From assembly GCA_964539665.1 (NCBI GenBank), contig CAZIKB010000011.1:1-64000 (forward strand): a stretch of DNA of 64,000 nt, given 5' to 3'. The notes beneath the pieces are model-generated. The model worked only from the letters and a program-made list of their open reading frames with translations, did no database searches and was not told the origin of the DNA. Each line of letters opens with the position of its first letter. Within the stretch, counting starts at the first letter, position 1. Shown here piece by piece: positions 53,771-63,169 of the stretch. Origin of the DNA: CAZIKB01 sp964539665. Its GTDB lineage: Bacteria > Zhuqueibacterota > Zhuqueibacteria > Oceanimicrobiales > Oceanimicrobiaceae. The translations under genes were made by a program, and so were the position numbers.

Positions 53771-54409
53771 TCATTCATTTATCACTTCCGCGTTCTCTAC
53801 CTTTCCCAACACTTTACCGCCGTCTGAAAGATATATGCGAACCAGTAAATCTTCATCCTCCACAATTATGTCTCCTTCGACAACAGAATTATTGGCTATT
53901 CTAATGCTTATTTTATGCCAGTCGTCAATTCTTCTTCTTTTTCTTTTGCCTTCTACAATAATATCACCATTAATTTTAGTTTCATCTTCGAGAGTGATAT
54001 TGCCATTTATGGTTTTGATATTACGCTTGACCAGAGTATTGTAGAGCTTGATTTTGCCATTGATCGTTTTTACCCTGCCATCGATTTCCACACCAGGTTC
54101 ACAAGAGACGTTACCGTTGATGGATTCAATATCTCCATCTATATACGTATCTTGATCTACATCAATTCCGCCGTTGACACTAAGCAGTTCGTTTACCCGA
54201 GAATGTTTCCCAACTTCGATTCGGCCATTTACTGTTCTACAGTCGCCACGAACAGTGCAATTTTCTCCGATAATGATTGATCCATTCACGGAATTTATAT
54301 CGCCTCGTTTGGTTTCACCGTCGTCGATATAAATAGTTTTATTAATTGCAAAATTGCAACCTGAAAAGATAAGTATGATCAGGATTATGACTTTGCTTAA
54401 ATTTTTCAT
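53771..54409 (-). CDS. lipoprotein with bactofilin-like repeats
   Basis: A 212-residue lipoprotein: signal VIILIILIFSGC with Cys near residue 19, then six or seven turns of 16-17 residues carrying SVNGxI / TINGxI (SVNGSIIIGENC, TVNGRIEVGKHS, SINGNVSCEPG, TINGKIKLYNT, TINGNITLEDE), followed by a basic KRKRRR turn and a beta C-terminus. The repeats suggest a right-handed beta-helix of the polymer-forming kind. It is probably anchored to a membrane facing the periplasm. I do not know its function. Confidence 0.75.
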   Translation of the reverse strand: MKNLSKVIILIILIFSGCNFAINKTIYIDDGETKRGDINSVNGSIIIGENCTVRGDCRTVNGRIEVGKHSRVNELLSVNGGIDVDQDTYIDGDIESINGNVSCEPGVEIDGRVKTINGKIKLYNTLVKRNIKTINGNITLEDETKINGDIIVEGKRKRRRIDDWHKISIRIANNSVVEGDIIVEDEDLLVRIYLSDGGKVLGKVENAEVINE

Positions 54410-54516
54410 TTAATCACCTGTTTTCTTGACCTTTTTAAAGTTCTACAAAATGCCATTTTTACGTTATTTCAGAAATAGTCTACACTCATCGGATGACTCC
54501 GAGTCATCCATGAATA

Positions 54517-55767
54517 TTACTTAAACTCTATTGTATTTATTTCATCCCATGGAATGTACTTCACACCATGTTCTTTGTTCAAAACTAATAATCCGTCGTT
54601 ATCTCTGCTGATGTCCCGGGATTCTTCCAAACGCAGTTCCTCTCCGTTTTTTAATTCAATTATTGCACTGTAACGTCCTTTACGAGTTATTTTCTTGATG
54701 TTTCTAAAAGCTATTCGATATTGAATTCTGCCGTCTTCGCCGTCCAGAATTTCCAGGTCCAGGGCTTCATCGATGTCATAGATGATTCTGCCAGAAATAG
54801 ATTCATCTTCATCTGTTTTTACTACGCCGGTTAAATTCTTTGGTTTAGCAAAATCATCATAACTTGGTCCAGATTGTTTAACTTCATCACGAAATTTTAC
54901 TTCTTCAAATTCACGCCATTCAACAAGGACTTTCCCAAACCGTGGATCTTTGATCACCACACCACGATTATCGTCGTCTACATCATTGCTGTCGTCCAGA
55001 TAAAACTCTCTGCCTGATTTTAATGTGACTAACGAGCCTCCTCTATGTTTTTTGATGGATTTAATTTTCCCGAATTCAATGGACATTTTACCGTCTTCGG
55101 ATTCGCCATCCAATTTGTCAGTGCTTAGACACTCTTCATGATCCCATTGAATGAGTCCCTGAAATTTACCGCGTCGAGTTTCGACTTCACCATAAAGCGG
55201 TTCGCCAAATTTGTTTTGTAATTTCTTGGGTGTTGGCATGAACTCAATCGTATCTATGCGTCGCCATTTCAAATCCACCTCCCCTAGCTCATCATCAAGA
55301 ATTTTTATGTTTCTACCCACGTCATTTGAACCGCCGGAAACTTCAATTTCTTCATCATTTTTAAATTTCACCAGAACGTCATCTCCACCCAAAATCTCCA
55401 TCTTTTTTAAATCCCCAAATCTGCACTTAAATTGATGGGTTGTGATATCTGGCCCATCATTTCTACCCCACCAGGAATCTCTCCTTCGCGAGCGCCGTCT
55501 GGAGCCAAATTCATCTTCAAGCAATTCTGTTTCTTTATCAGAAAGATACAAGTCCAGGGCATTTTCTACTTTGGTTGAGTTAAAAACATCATCCCAGAAT
55601 GCTTCTTCTTTTCCCCAGCGAATGGGGCCTTGATAAACGTTGTCGTTTTTCATGGTGATTTTACCATAAATAAAACCTCCATCGTCAATGGCAAATAATG
55701 TGGTTGTGTTGAGTCCGAAAAGAGCTAAAACGAAAAAATACATAATGTATTTTGCAGTGGTCTTCAT
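54517..55767 (-). CDS. secreted protein with three tandem beta-rich repeats
   Basis: I do not recognise a family. The 416-residue product has a signal peptide (about 1-26, ending LFAIDD) and three repeats of about 130 residues. Each opens with GxIxxxxxxxxGxIxW/YDxxEA (YGKITMKNDNVYQGPIRW, YGEVETRRGKFQGLIQW, VVKTDEDESISGRIIY) and ends with VEWREFEEVKF, LKWRRIDTIEF or IPWDEINTIEF. A run of Arg/Ser (RRRSRRRDSWWG) lies in the first. GGAGGACGTAAC precedes the ATG. It lies between the lipoprotein and TPR genes on the same strand. Confidence 0.75.
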   Translation of the reverse strand: MKTTAKYIMYFFVLALFGLNTTTLFAIDDGGFIYGKITMKNDNVYQGPIRWGKEEAFWDDVFNSTKVENALDLYLSDKETELLEDEFGSRRRSRRRDSWWGRNDGPDITTHQFKCRFGDLKKMEILGGDDVLVKFKNDEEIEVSGGSNDVGRNIKILDDELGEVDLKWRRIDTIEFMPTPKKLQNKFGEPLYGEVETRRGKFQGLIQWDHEECLSTDKLDGESEDGKMSIEFGKIKSIKKHRGGSLVTLKSGREFYLDDSNDVDDDNRGVVIKDPRFGKVLVEWREFEEVKFRDEVKQSGPSYDDFAKPKNLTGVVKTDEDESISGRIIYDIDEALDLEILDGEDGRIQYRIAFRNIKKITRKGRYSAIIELKNGEELRLEESRDISRDNDGLLVLNKEHGVKYIPWDEINTIEFK

Positions 55768-55866
55768 GTTACGTCCTCCATTTTAATGTTGATGCAGATC
55801 GTTAATTTGAGCTTATAATTTATATCTTTATTTCACATTTACTGAGTGTAAGAACCCAGGTGTTTT

Positions 55867-56853
55867 CTATTTTAATTTCTTCAAAGCCTTTTTCGCCGCT
55901 TTCAAATCAGGCTCAAGTTCTAAAGCTGCTTGATATTCTTTTTTGGCCAAATCTCTTTCGTTTTTGTGTTCATAAACCATACCCAGGCGCCAGTGAGCCG
56001 CAGCCAATGAGGGCATGTTTTCTCCCGGTTCGTGCTGCAAATATTGTTTAAAACATTCTTCCGCTCGGTCCAAATTCCGACCAGATAGCGATCCGGTTCT
56101 ACCAATCTGGTAAATAGCGCCCATGTTATCTGTACTGTCTCGCACTATTTGTTCGAATAGTTCAAATGCTTCAGGATATTTTTCCCTGCGCTGGTAAAAA
56201 TAGCCAAATTGAAAGCGGAGATTTAAATTTTCAGGAAACTCTTCAAGAGCTATTTTATAAGTATCTTCAGCCTGATCGTACTTTTTTTCTTTTTCATAAA
56301 TACGCCAAAGCGCTCGATAACCTCTGTATTTATCCAAACCTTTGAGCACCTCGGCATGTTGTTTCGCTTTTTCTGTGCTGCCACCCATTATGCCCGGCGC
56401 TTCACGGTAAAATGTTATCAATCCTTCTCTTGCATCCGGATTGCTTTCGTCCAGCTTAAGTGCAATTTCGTAGTGCTTCTTTATTTTCTTTGCAAGTCCT
56501 GGTTTTTTAAAAATGCTGGCATTATTTATCTTGTTTCCATATGTATTACCAAGCCATGTGTGATAAATTGAATTATTAGCATCCAACTCGATCGCTTTTT
56601 TAAACCATTTCTCAGACTTTTTGTAGTTATTTTCATCGAAATGTACTCTTCCCAAATAGTAGAAACCGATTGCATTGTCCGGATAATCTTTGACAAAATT
56701 CTCAAGGATTTTTTTTGCTTCATTTAGGTTGTGGTTATTGTAGAGTTGAATTCCTTTTGCTAAATCGTTATCGCTGTTAATCACTTCAATTTGCGGTGAT
56801 TGCATATTAAGTAAAATTGATAAAGCAACAACGTTTTTGATCAAAAGAAACAT
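55867..56853 (-). CDS. TPR protein, probably exported
   Basis: A 328-residue protein with a short N-terminal hydrophobic segment (about 3-20) and about seven TPR units (for example AIGFYYLGRVHFDENNYKKS and AAHWRLGMVYEHKNERDLAK). The end ALELEPDLKAAKKALKKLK closes the last repeat. AAAGGAG precedes the ATG. It may work with the ABC-type permeases upstream or with the two secreted repeat proteins downstream; neither link is proven. Confidence 0.8.
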   Translation of the reverse strand: MFLLIKNVVALSILLNMQSPQIEVINSDNDLAKGIQLYNNHNLNEAKKILENFVKDYPDNAIGFYYLGRVHFDENNYKKSEKWFKKAIELDANNSIYHTWLGNTYGNKINNASIFKKPGLAKKIKKHYEIALKLDESNPDAREGLITFYREAPGIMGGSTEKAKQHAEVLKGLDKYRGYRALWRIYEKEKKYDQAEDTYKIALEEFPENLNLRFQFGYFYQRREKYPEAFELFEQIVRDSTDNMGAIYQIGRTGSLSGRNLDRAEECFKQYLQHEPGENMPSLAAAHWRLGMVYEHKNERDLAKKEYQAALELEPDLKAAKKALKKLK

Positions 56854-56940
56854 ATTTTACTCCTTTCAGTTCATATTAGACAGTGCACTGAATGTATTAG
56901 TTGCAGAAATCAATAAATAATCCGCATTCACATATCTGTT

Positions 56941-59322
56941 TTATTCATCCCGAATAGCGTTAACCGGATTGGCCTTGGCCACGGAAAAAACCTGAGAACT
57001 CACGGTTAGCATCGCAAGTAGGAATACCGCCACAGCCGAAAAAATGAAAGGCATCGCCCCAAAGTCGACATAATAAGCCCAAATACTACCCAACAAACTA
57101 TCTACCAAAAAGTACCCCATGATTGATGCCAGGACACTGCCAATTAGCAACAATAAGACAAATTCTTTTGAAATTAATCGGCTAATATTGGGTATGGACG
57201 CACCTAATATTTTGCGAATACCAATCTCCTTGGTTCGTTTAGCAATATTCAAAGAAACCAGTGCATACAAGCCCATACCCGCTATCAACACCGCAATCAG
57301 TGCAATGTATAAAAATACCAGTCTGATGCTTTCATTAATCATGCTGGCTTCAGCCAAAATCTCATCCTGGAAAAATCCATCGTAAGGTAAATGTGGGAAT
57401 AATTGCTTCCAGGTATCTTGCAGGTAAGTGGAAATAGCTTTAATATTTTCGCCCGTAAACTTAATGGCGGCATATCGGTAGTTTTCTTGAGCAGTCAGAC
57501 GTAAAGCGACCGGTCGGATTGAATTCCAGACACCATTGTAGTGAAAATCATTGACAACACCAATTACCTTGTATTCTTTTTCAGAGTCGGTGGTTATAAA
57601 CTTAATTTTTTTATCCGTGAAAGAGTCCCATCCAAATTCCCTGATTAAGGTTTCATTTACCACGATCGATTGATCGATATCCGTCTTTAACTCTCTCTCA
57701 AATGTACGGCCTTCGGCAAGTTCAAGACCGGCGGTTTCAAAATAATCTTCGCCAATTTCAAACAGGTTAATATCTGTCTTGGTCTGACCGCTTTCCGCTT
57801 TTATGCCTGTCCATGATCTACCCATCAGATGTCTTGAACCGCCAATGCTCACGATGTTCGGATGATCCTCGATTGCATTTTTGACTAATTTATAGTTATC
57901 TTCACCATTAACGGGTATATTAATAATTTGCTCCTTATTAAATCCCAGATCAAAATTTTCAATAAATTCAGCGTTTTGATTTAAGATAATTCCTGCAATA
58001 ATGGCTGTTATTGATAGGGCAAATTGAAATGTAAGCAGGACCCGAATTAATGGATTTGTTCCTCCCAATTTCTGTTTACCTCTAAAAATGTTTACTGGAT
58101 TAAATGCACTAATGTAAAAAGCCGGATAGGCGCCCGCAGCGATTGCTGTAAAAAATAGCAATCCAACCAAAAATCCAATCAATCCCAGGTTCTCTGCATA
58201 GTTCATGGTTAAGGACAATTCTGGCCAAAGGCTGTCATAAGCGGGCACAAAAACCTCAGCCAGAAGGATGCCGAATAGCAACGCGATTGCGCATAATACC
58301 AGGTTCTCGCCTAAATACTGCTTGATCAATTGGTTGCGCATGCCGCCAACGACTTTTCTAATACCAATTTCTTTGAGCCTTTTTGACGCGAAAGCAATTG
58401 CTGTATTAACAAAATTGAAGCAAGCCAGAAGTAAAATAAGTATGGCGATTACAGACGGTGCTATAAGGGCGGCCGGGTGCATGCCGGGGAAAAAAGGCGA
58501 TCCGTTGAGCTCACGTGAATGAAATGCTAACTGCGGCAGGGAGTCCAAATAAAATCCTGCCATTTGGAAATCCGGATTGACTTCGTTGGTAATTTGAAGG
58601 TACGATTGCAACTGTTTTTCAATTGTTGACAGTGAGGTATTATCTTCAATCTGAATAAAAACGGCCCGCGCCCAGGCATCCCATTTCATAGGATCAAACC
58701 CTCGTAATTCCTCAATTTTTTCAATGGAAACAATAATTCTAATAGGCATGCTGGAATTTTGTGGTGGTTTTCTAATCACTCCCCGAATAAAAAATGCGAC
58801 ATCACGTTCTCTCCCAACGCTCATAATGATTTGTTTACCAATTGGATTTTCATCGCCAAAATACTTTTCGGCAATCTCGTCAGTAATGACCATGCCGCTT
58901 TTATCTTTGAGTGCATCCTCGGTGCCATAAATCATGGGGTAAGTGAACATTTCAAAAAAGTCTTCATCCATTAAATGGTAAACCTCGTTAAACACTTTAT
59001 CACCGTACCGAAGGATCGTGCGGCCTACGCTAATACGGGAAAACTTCTCAATACCCGGAATATCGTTTTTAATAATTGAAGCCATCGGTAATGGAGTATA
59101 AGACCAATTCTGACGATTATTATTTACTATTCTGTAGCTGTTCACCGAATAAATCTTGTCTGCGTTTTCATGATACGAGTCATAGCTCTGGCTGAATTCA
59201 TAATTCACATAAGCCGTGATGCAAACAGCGATAGCTACTCCAAGTCCAACAATATTTATAATAGAGTAGGCCTTGTTTTTTATTAAATTCCTCAGGGCTA
59301 TTTTAATGTAACTTTTTAACAT
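56941..59322 (-). CDS. FtsX/MacB-like ABC transporter permease
   Basis: A 793-residue permease. It has an N-terminal helix (RNLIKNKAYSIINIVGLG), a MacB-type periplasmic domain (about 45-280), an FtsX domain with three helices (about 285-420, KRLKEIGIRKVVGG), a further helix and second periplasmic domain, and a final FtsX domain (AKRTKEIGIRKILGAS, ending AKANPVNAIRDE). Relatives work with a separate MacB/LolD-like ATPase; none is in the window. GGAGATTATC precedes the ATG. The substrate is unknown. Confidence 0.9.
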   Translation of the reverse strand: MLKSYIKIALRNLIKNKAYSIINIVGLGVAIAVCITAYVNYEFSQSYDSYHENADKIYSVNSYRIVNNNRQNWSYTPLPMASIIKNDIPGIEKFSRISVGRTILRYGDKVFNEVYHLMDEDFFEMFTYPMIYGTEDALKDKSGMVITDEIAEKYFGDENPIGKQIIMSVGRERDVAFFIRGVIRKPPQNSSMPIRIIVSIEKIEELRGFDPMKWDAWARAVFIQIEDNTSLSTIEKQLQSYLQITNEVNPDFQMAGFYLDSLPQLAFHSRELNGSPFFPGMHPAALIAPSVIAILILLLACFNFVNTAIAFASKRLKEIGIRKVVGGMRNQLIKQYLGENLVLCAIALLFGILLAEVFVPAYDSLWPELSLTMNYAENLGLIGFLVGLLFFTAIAAGAYPAFYISAFNPVNIFRGKQKLGGTNPLIRVLLTFQFALSITAIIAGIILNQNAEFIENFDLGFNKEQIINIPVNGEDNYKLVKNAIEDHPNIVSIGGSRHLMGRSWTGIKAESGQTKTDINLFEIGEDYFETAGLELAEGRTFERELKTDIDQSIVVNETLIREFGWDSFTDKKIKFITTDSEKEYKVIGVVNDFHYNGVWNSIRPVALRLTAQENYRYAAIKFTGENIKAISTYLQDTWKQLFPHLPYDGFFQDEILAEASMINESIRLVFLYIALIAVLIAGMGLYALVSLNIAKRTKEIGIRKILGASIPNISRLISKEFVLLLLIGSVLASIMGYFLVDSLLGSIWAYYVDFGAMPFIFSAVAVFLLAMLTVSSQVFSVAKANPVNAIRDE

Positions 59323-59411
59323 GATAATCTCCTTTTTTCGAATTTCAGATTTTAGACTTTGGGAAGCGGATTTAAAACTTTTATCACGAAATCAGAAATC
59401 CACAATCGCTT

Positions 59412-61829
59412 TCATTCATACCGCAACGCATCCACCGGATTAGCCATTGCCGCTTTAATAGTCTGAAAACTGACTGTTAAAAGCGCAATAATCAATCCTA
59501 TCGCTCCAGCCATTACAAACATCCACACGTCAATATCAGTGCGGTAGGCAAAGCCTTTCAACCAGTGTGAAGCCAAATACCAGGCAATGGGCCAGGCAAA
59601 CAAATTGGAAAGCGCAACCAGGCGTACAAAATCCAGTGCAAGTAACCTGACAATTGTTACGATTGAAGCTCCAATAACTTTTCGCACGCCAATCTCTTTG
59701 GTCCGCTGGGTAGTTGAGTGACTGGCCAGTCCAAACAAACCAAGGCAGGCGATAAAAATAGCCAGGCCTGAAAAGACATTAACAATCTTGCTGGTATTAA
59801 TATCTCGCCGATATAATGCATCAAATTCATCATCCATGAAACTGTAGTTGAAAGGATGATTGGGAAATACTTCATACCATTTTTGTTCGGCGAATTTCAT
59901 AGCCTCTGGAATTTGACCTGGTTGAATTCGTGCTGTTAAAACATTCCCCGGAAAGCCTGTTAGCGGAAAGATAACTACTGGTTCAATGTTCTGATGCATA
60001 CCCAGGAAATGAAAATCCCTGACAACTCCGACTACTCTTACACCAACTGAATCCTGCTGCCCGAAATATAACCGCATATCAATGGGATTTTCCCAGCCGA
60101 GTTGTTTCACAGCTGTTTCATTTACCAGGACTGCTCCGCTGGAATCCGTCGCCATCTCTCGACTGAAGTTTCTTCCCTGTGCGATTTCCATACCAAGTGT
60201 CGGGATAGTTTCAGGACTGATTGAGATTTGGCTCCAAATCCAGATATCTTCATCTGATGCACCTTCTGGTCTTACGCGCGTACGGCCAAATGTTCTGCCG
60301 GGAACATTACCCGACGCCGCAACAGACACAAATGAGCTGTGGCTGGCAAGCTCGACTCGGAAAGTCTCCAGATTTTCACCCATCGAACGATCAAACATGT
60401 CGAACAGCAGTACCTGTTCCCTTTCATATCCGAGATCTTTATGTTGAATGAAGTACATCTGTTTCTGAATAATTGAAGTCATACAAATTAATCCAATAGA
60501 TAATGAAAATTGGAAAATTACCAGCGTCTTACGAAGCGCGGTTCCTTTTTTGCCTGACATGAAACTACCCTTTAATACGGTCACCGGCTTATAATTCGCA
60601 AGAACTAACGCCGGATACAGTCCGGCCAGAATGCCGACAATTACTAACAAAAAAATTATAAATCCCATGAGTAGAACATTTTGCCCCAAATTCAAAGATA
60701 ATGATGTGTCACCAAGATTATTTAGCCAGGGTAAGGCGCCCCAGGCAAGAGGCAGGGCGATGAGCAAAGCGATGAATGTTACTAAAAGCGACTCACCGAG
60801 GAATTGCCACATGAGTTGAGACCGCAACGAGCCAACAACTTTACGTAAACCGACTTCCTTGGCACGTTGGGTGCTCCTCGCTGTGGAAAGATTCATATAG
60901 TTTACAGCGGCTATGAGTAAAATTAAAAAAGCGATAGCCGCAAAAATGTAAACGTTGTTCATGTCACCTTTATTGGCTACAGGATCAAATATAATATCTG
61001 TCGATTTCAGATGCACATTCTGCAACGGCTGTAAGGTAATGTCGAAGTTTTCGCCAACGCCATTGTCACGGCAGAGTTGAGTCATACGTTGATCCAGTCC
61101 TTGCAGTGAAACTCCGTCGGATAAACGTGCGTAGGTTGGCATCGCTATCATCCGCCAGGCTTCGAGCCAGATCGGTCGAGTGGAGCCTTCCGGTTGATTA
61201 GCTCGTGCCAGGGATGCCAGCGTTGAAATGCTGCCCAGTGCATCAAATTCGAGATGCGTATTGTCAGGCAAATCCTTAAGAACACCTGTTACTTTTAAAT
61301 CATTACCACTTCCAGTTTTTAGTGTTTTGCCCATGGCGTTTTCTTCGCCGAAAAGTTGATTGGCGAGCTTTTTCGTTAATACTATGGTAAAAGGTTCTGC
61401 CAGCGCCGTTGTTGGATCACCCTGCAGAAGAGAAAAATCGAAAAATTCGAAGAATTTGGCATCGGCTGAACGTAATTGTTCAGCGTAAATTCCCGGACGG
61501 TCGCCATAAGTGAGAAGTGTTCTACCTCCCCCGGTCAATCTCAGCGCATCTTCGACCTCTGGAAATGCTCCGGGCAATGCCGGTCCGAGAGCCGGCATTG
61601 TGATACCCACACGCTGATTATTTGTACCTAAAGCTTTGTCAATGGTTAACACCCGATATATTCGATCATTATCAGCATGCATTCTTTCAAAAGAAAGTTC
61701 TTTTTGGATAAATAGAAGTATCAGCAGGCATGCTGCCATTCCGATGGCAAGGCCAGCAATATTGATAAATGAGAAGCCTTTATTTCGAATCAGATTTCTA
61801 AAAGCGATTTTGAAGTAATTATTAATCAT
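59412..61829 (-). CDS. FtsX/MacB-like ABC transporter permease
   Basis: An 805-residue paralogue of the permease at 56941-59322 with the same domain order: RNLIRNKGFSFINIAGLAIG, periplasmic domain, QRAKEVGLRKVVGSLRSQL in the first FtsX domain, a second periplasmic domain, QRTKEIGVRKVIGAS in the last FtsX domain and the tail AAMANPVDALRYE. It lies 89 bases upstream of that gene on the same strand. No ATPase is adjacent. Paralogous runs like this are common in Bacteroidetes/Calditrichota-type genomes. Confidence 0.9.
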   Translation of the reverse strand: MINNYFKIAFRNLIRNKGFSFINIAGLAIGMAACLLILLFIQKELSFERMHADNDRIYRVLTIDKALGTNNQRVGITMPALGPALPGAFPEVEDALRLTGGGRTLLTYGDRPGIYAEQLRSADAKFFEFFDFSLLQGDPTTALAEPFTIVLTKKLANQLFGEENAMGKTLKTGSGNDLKVTGVLKDLPDNTHLEFDALGSISTLASLARANQPEGSTRPIWLEAWRMIAMPTYARLSDGVSLQGLDQRMTQLCRDNGVGENFDITLQPLQNVHLKSTDIIFDPVANKGDMNNVYIFAAIAFLILLIAAVNYMNLSTARSTQRAKEVGLRKVVGSLRSQLMWQFLGESLLVTFIALLIALPLAWGALPWLNNLGDTSLSLNLGQNVLLMGFIIFLLVIVGILAGLYPALVLANYKPVTVLKGSFMSGKKGTALRKTLVIFQFSLSIGLICMTSIIQKQMYFIQHKDLGYEREQVLLFDMFDRSMGENLETFRVELASHSSFVSVAASGNVPGRTFGRTRVRPEGASDEDIWIWSQISISPETIPTLGMEIAQGRNFSREMATDSSGAVLVNETAVKQLGWENPIDMRLYFGQQDSVGVRVVGVVRDFHFLGMHQNIEPVVIFPLTGFPGNVLTARIQPGQIPEAMKFAEQKWYEVFPNHPFNYSFMDDEFDALYRRDINTSKIVNVFSGLAIFIACLGLFGLASHSTTQRTKEIGVRKVIGASIVTIVRLLALDFVRLVALSNLFAWPIAWYLASHWLKGFAYRTDIDVWMFVMAGAIGLIIALLTVSFQTIKAAMANPVDALRYE

Positions 61830-61868
61830 GCTGTTTCCATCATATATCTTATCACTGATATTACTGGT

Positions 61869-62543
61869 TTAGTTATTAATCCAAATCCAAATTGGTTCAA
61901 TCCATTCCTTTAAAGGTTTGTAAAGAATTCCATGTCCTGCTCCTAAACGCAATTCAATTTCTTTATAATTTTTCATTCCTTTACTTCTGAGTAATTCTAA
62001 ATATTTCTTGCAGCTTTCTGCAAGTGTATCTTTATAGTCGAATATATAAAGAATATCTCCCCATAATTGGATGTTATTTTTTTTCCATAAATTACCCATA
62101 TAATCATTACATATTGCCATTAATACAAATTTAATATTTTCATTCTTTAGAAAATTTGAAATTAAAACTGAAATCCCTGCCCCTTTTGAAGCGCCGATAA
62201 TTACGATATTTCGTGCAGGGACAGAATTATTTAATAATATTTTTATCTGAGCTACAATTTTATTTGCATAATCGAATGATTTCGTATTTTCAGGACGTGC
62301 TTCACTTATCACTATCAAGCCTTTATTTGCAAGCGCAGTTAGTATGTTTTTGTATTCGTATGCTCCATATTTTTCGCTGACAGCGTTAATACCCTGGTCT
62401 TCGATTATTTTCCCATGTATATAAAATACATAAATTTTAGTGGAGTCAATCGATCCCGGGATTTTATTGTAAATATTTTGAGAAAAAACAATATTAGAGC
62501 CTATGAGTAATAATTGGAATATTACTATTAAGTTAATTTTCAT
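61869..62543 (-). CDS. secreted alpha/beta hydrolase
   Basis: An exported hydrolase of about 224 residues. The signal peptide is at the N-terminus (KINLIVIFQLLLIGSN, cut near VFSQ). The nucleophile elbow is GASKGAG, the oxyanion-type motif YIHGK precedes it, an acidic residue lies in YIFDYKD and the histidine in GAGHGI. The open frame extends to a TTG at 62564; the ATG at 62543 sits directly before the signal peptide. The substrate is unknown. It lies between permease genes and relics. Confidence 0.75.
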   Translation of the reverse strand: MKINLIVIFQLLLIGSNIVFSQNIYNKIPGSIDSTKIYVFYIHGKIIEDQGINAVSEKYGAYEYKNILTALANKGLIVISEARPENTKSFDYANKIVAQIKILLNNSVPARNIVIIGASKGAGISVLISNFLKNENIKFVLMAICNDYMGNLWKKNNIQLWGDILYIFDYKDTLAESCKKYLELLRSKGMKNYKEIELRLGAGHGILYKPLKEWIEPIWIWINN

Positions 62544-62742
62544 TAAGCCAGGCATTCTTATCAAACGTCCAGTTTGCTCTTCATAATGATATTTTATATA
62601 GAATTTTTCACGGAGTTGACTAATTTACGTGAACTTCGGGTAAAAGTTCATACAATTTCTGTTCAATGCAATTGTACGAATGAATGATTTATATTATTAA
62701 AAAATCAGGCGCAACGGACTTCGAAATACTGACAACTAACTG

Positions 62743-62832
62743 CTAACATTTACTTACACTTTTTACAGGATTTGCTGGCGTTGCATTGATTGTTTGAAAA
62801 CTAATGGACAACAAAAGGCATAGGTTATATGC
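62743..62832 (-). pseudogene. relic of an FtsX-like permease C-terminus
   Basis: Too short to be a gene, this stretch encodes LLLSISFQTINATPANPV followed by KSVSKC and a stop. That aligns with the ends of the intact permeases (LLTVSFQTIKAAMANPVDALRYE in the 59412 gene), in the right frame and just before a stop. Nothing else of a permease is readable upstream of it, so a former paralogue has been almost wholly lost. Confidence 0.75.
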
Positions 62833-62920
62833 GTGATTAGATTTCTCAATACAGTTTTAAAACGGCCATTCAAGAATCGACAAACGATAAATTAGAACCT
62901 GATTAGTTTTCGATCAGATA

Positions 62921-63076
62921 TTACTTGACTGATTTTTCCTTCCTGGCCAACCGTGCATTATGTTTTGCATATTCAAGATGTTCATGTAACTTTGTCTGGC
63001 TGGGATCTAATCCAATACATTTCTCGCAGGCATTGACTACTTCCTGCCATTTTCGAAGCTCCCAGTGATATATCAT
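62921..63076 (-). pseudogene. relic of a TPR protein C-terminus
   Basis: A 51-residue reading (MIYHWELRKWQEVV, then NACEKCIGLDPSQTKLHEHL and a Lys/Arg-rich end SVK) has the form of one TPR unit with a closing helix. A stop lies in frame 14 codons above the ATG and no ribosome site is seen, so it is most likely the 3' end of a degraded gene rather than a small gene. The rest of 62565-63169 holds only this and the permease relic. Confidence 0.55.
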
Positions 63077-63169
63077 TAGGCAAAAGAACGAAAGTCGATA
63101 AAATCGATAACAATAATTTTAAGTCGCACAATTTATTAAGCTTACATTTATTCACTTTGCCCTAATTCT

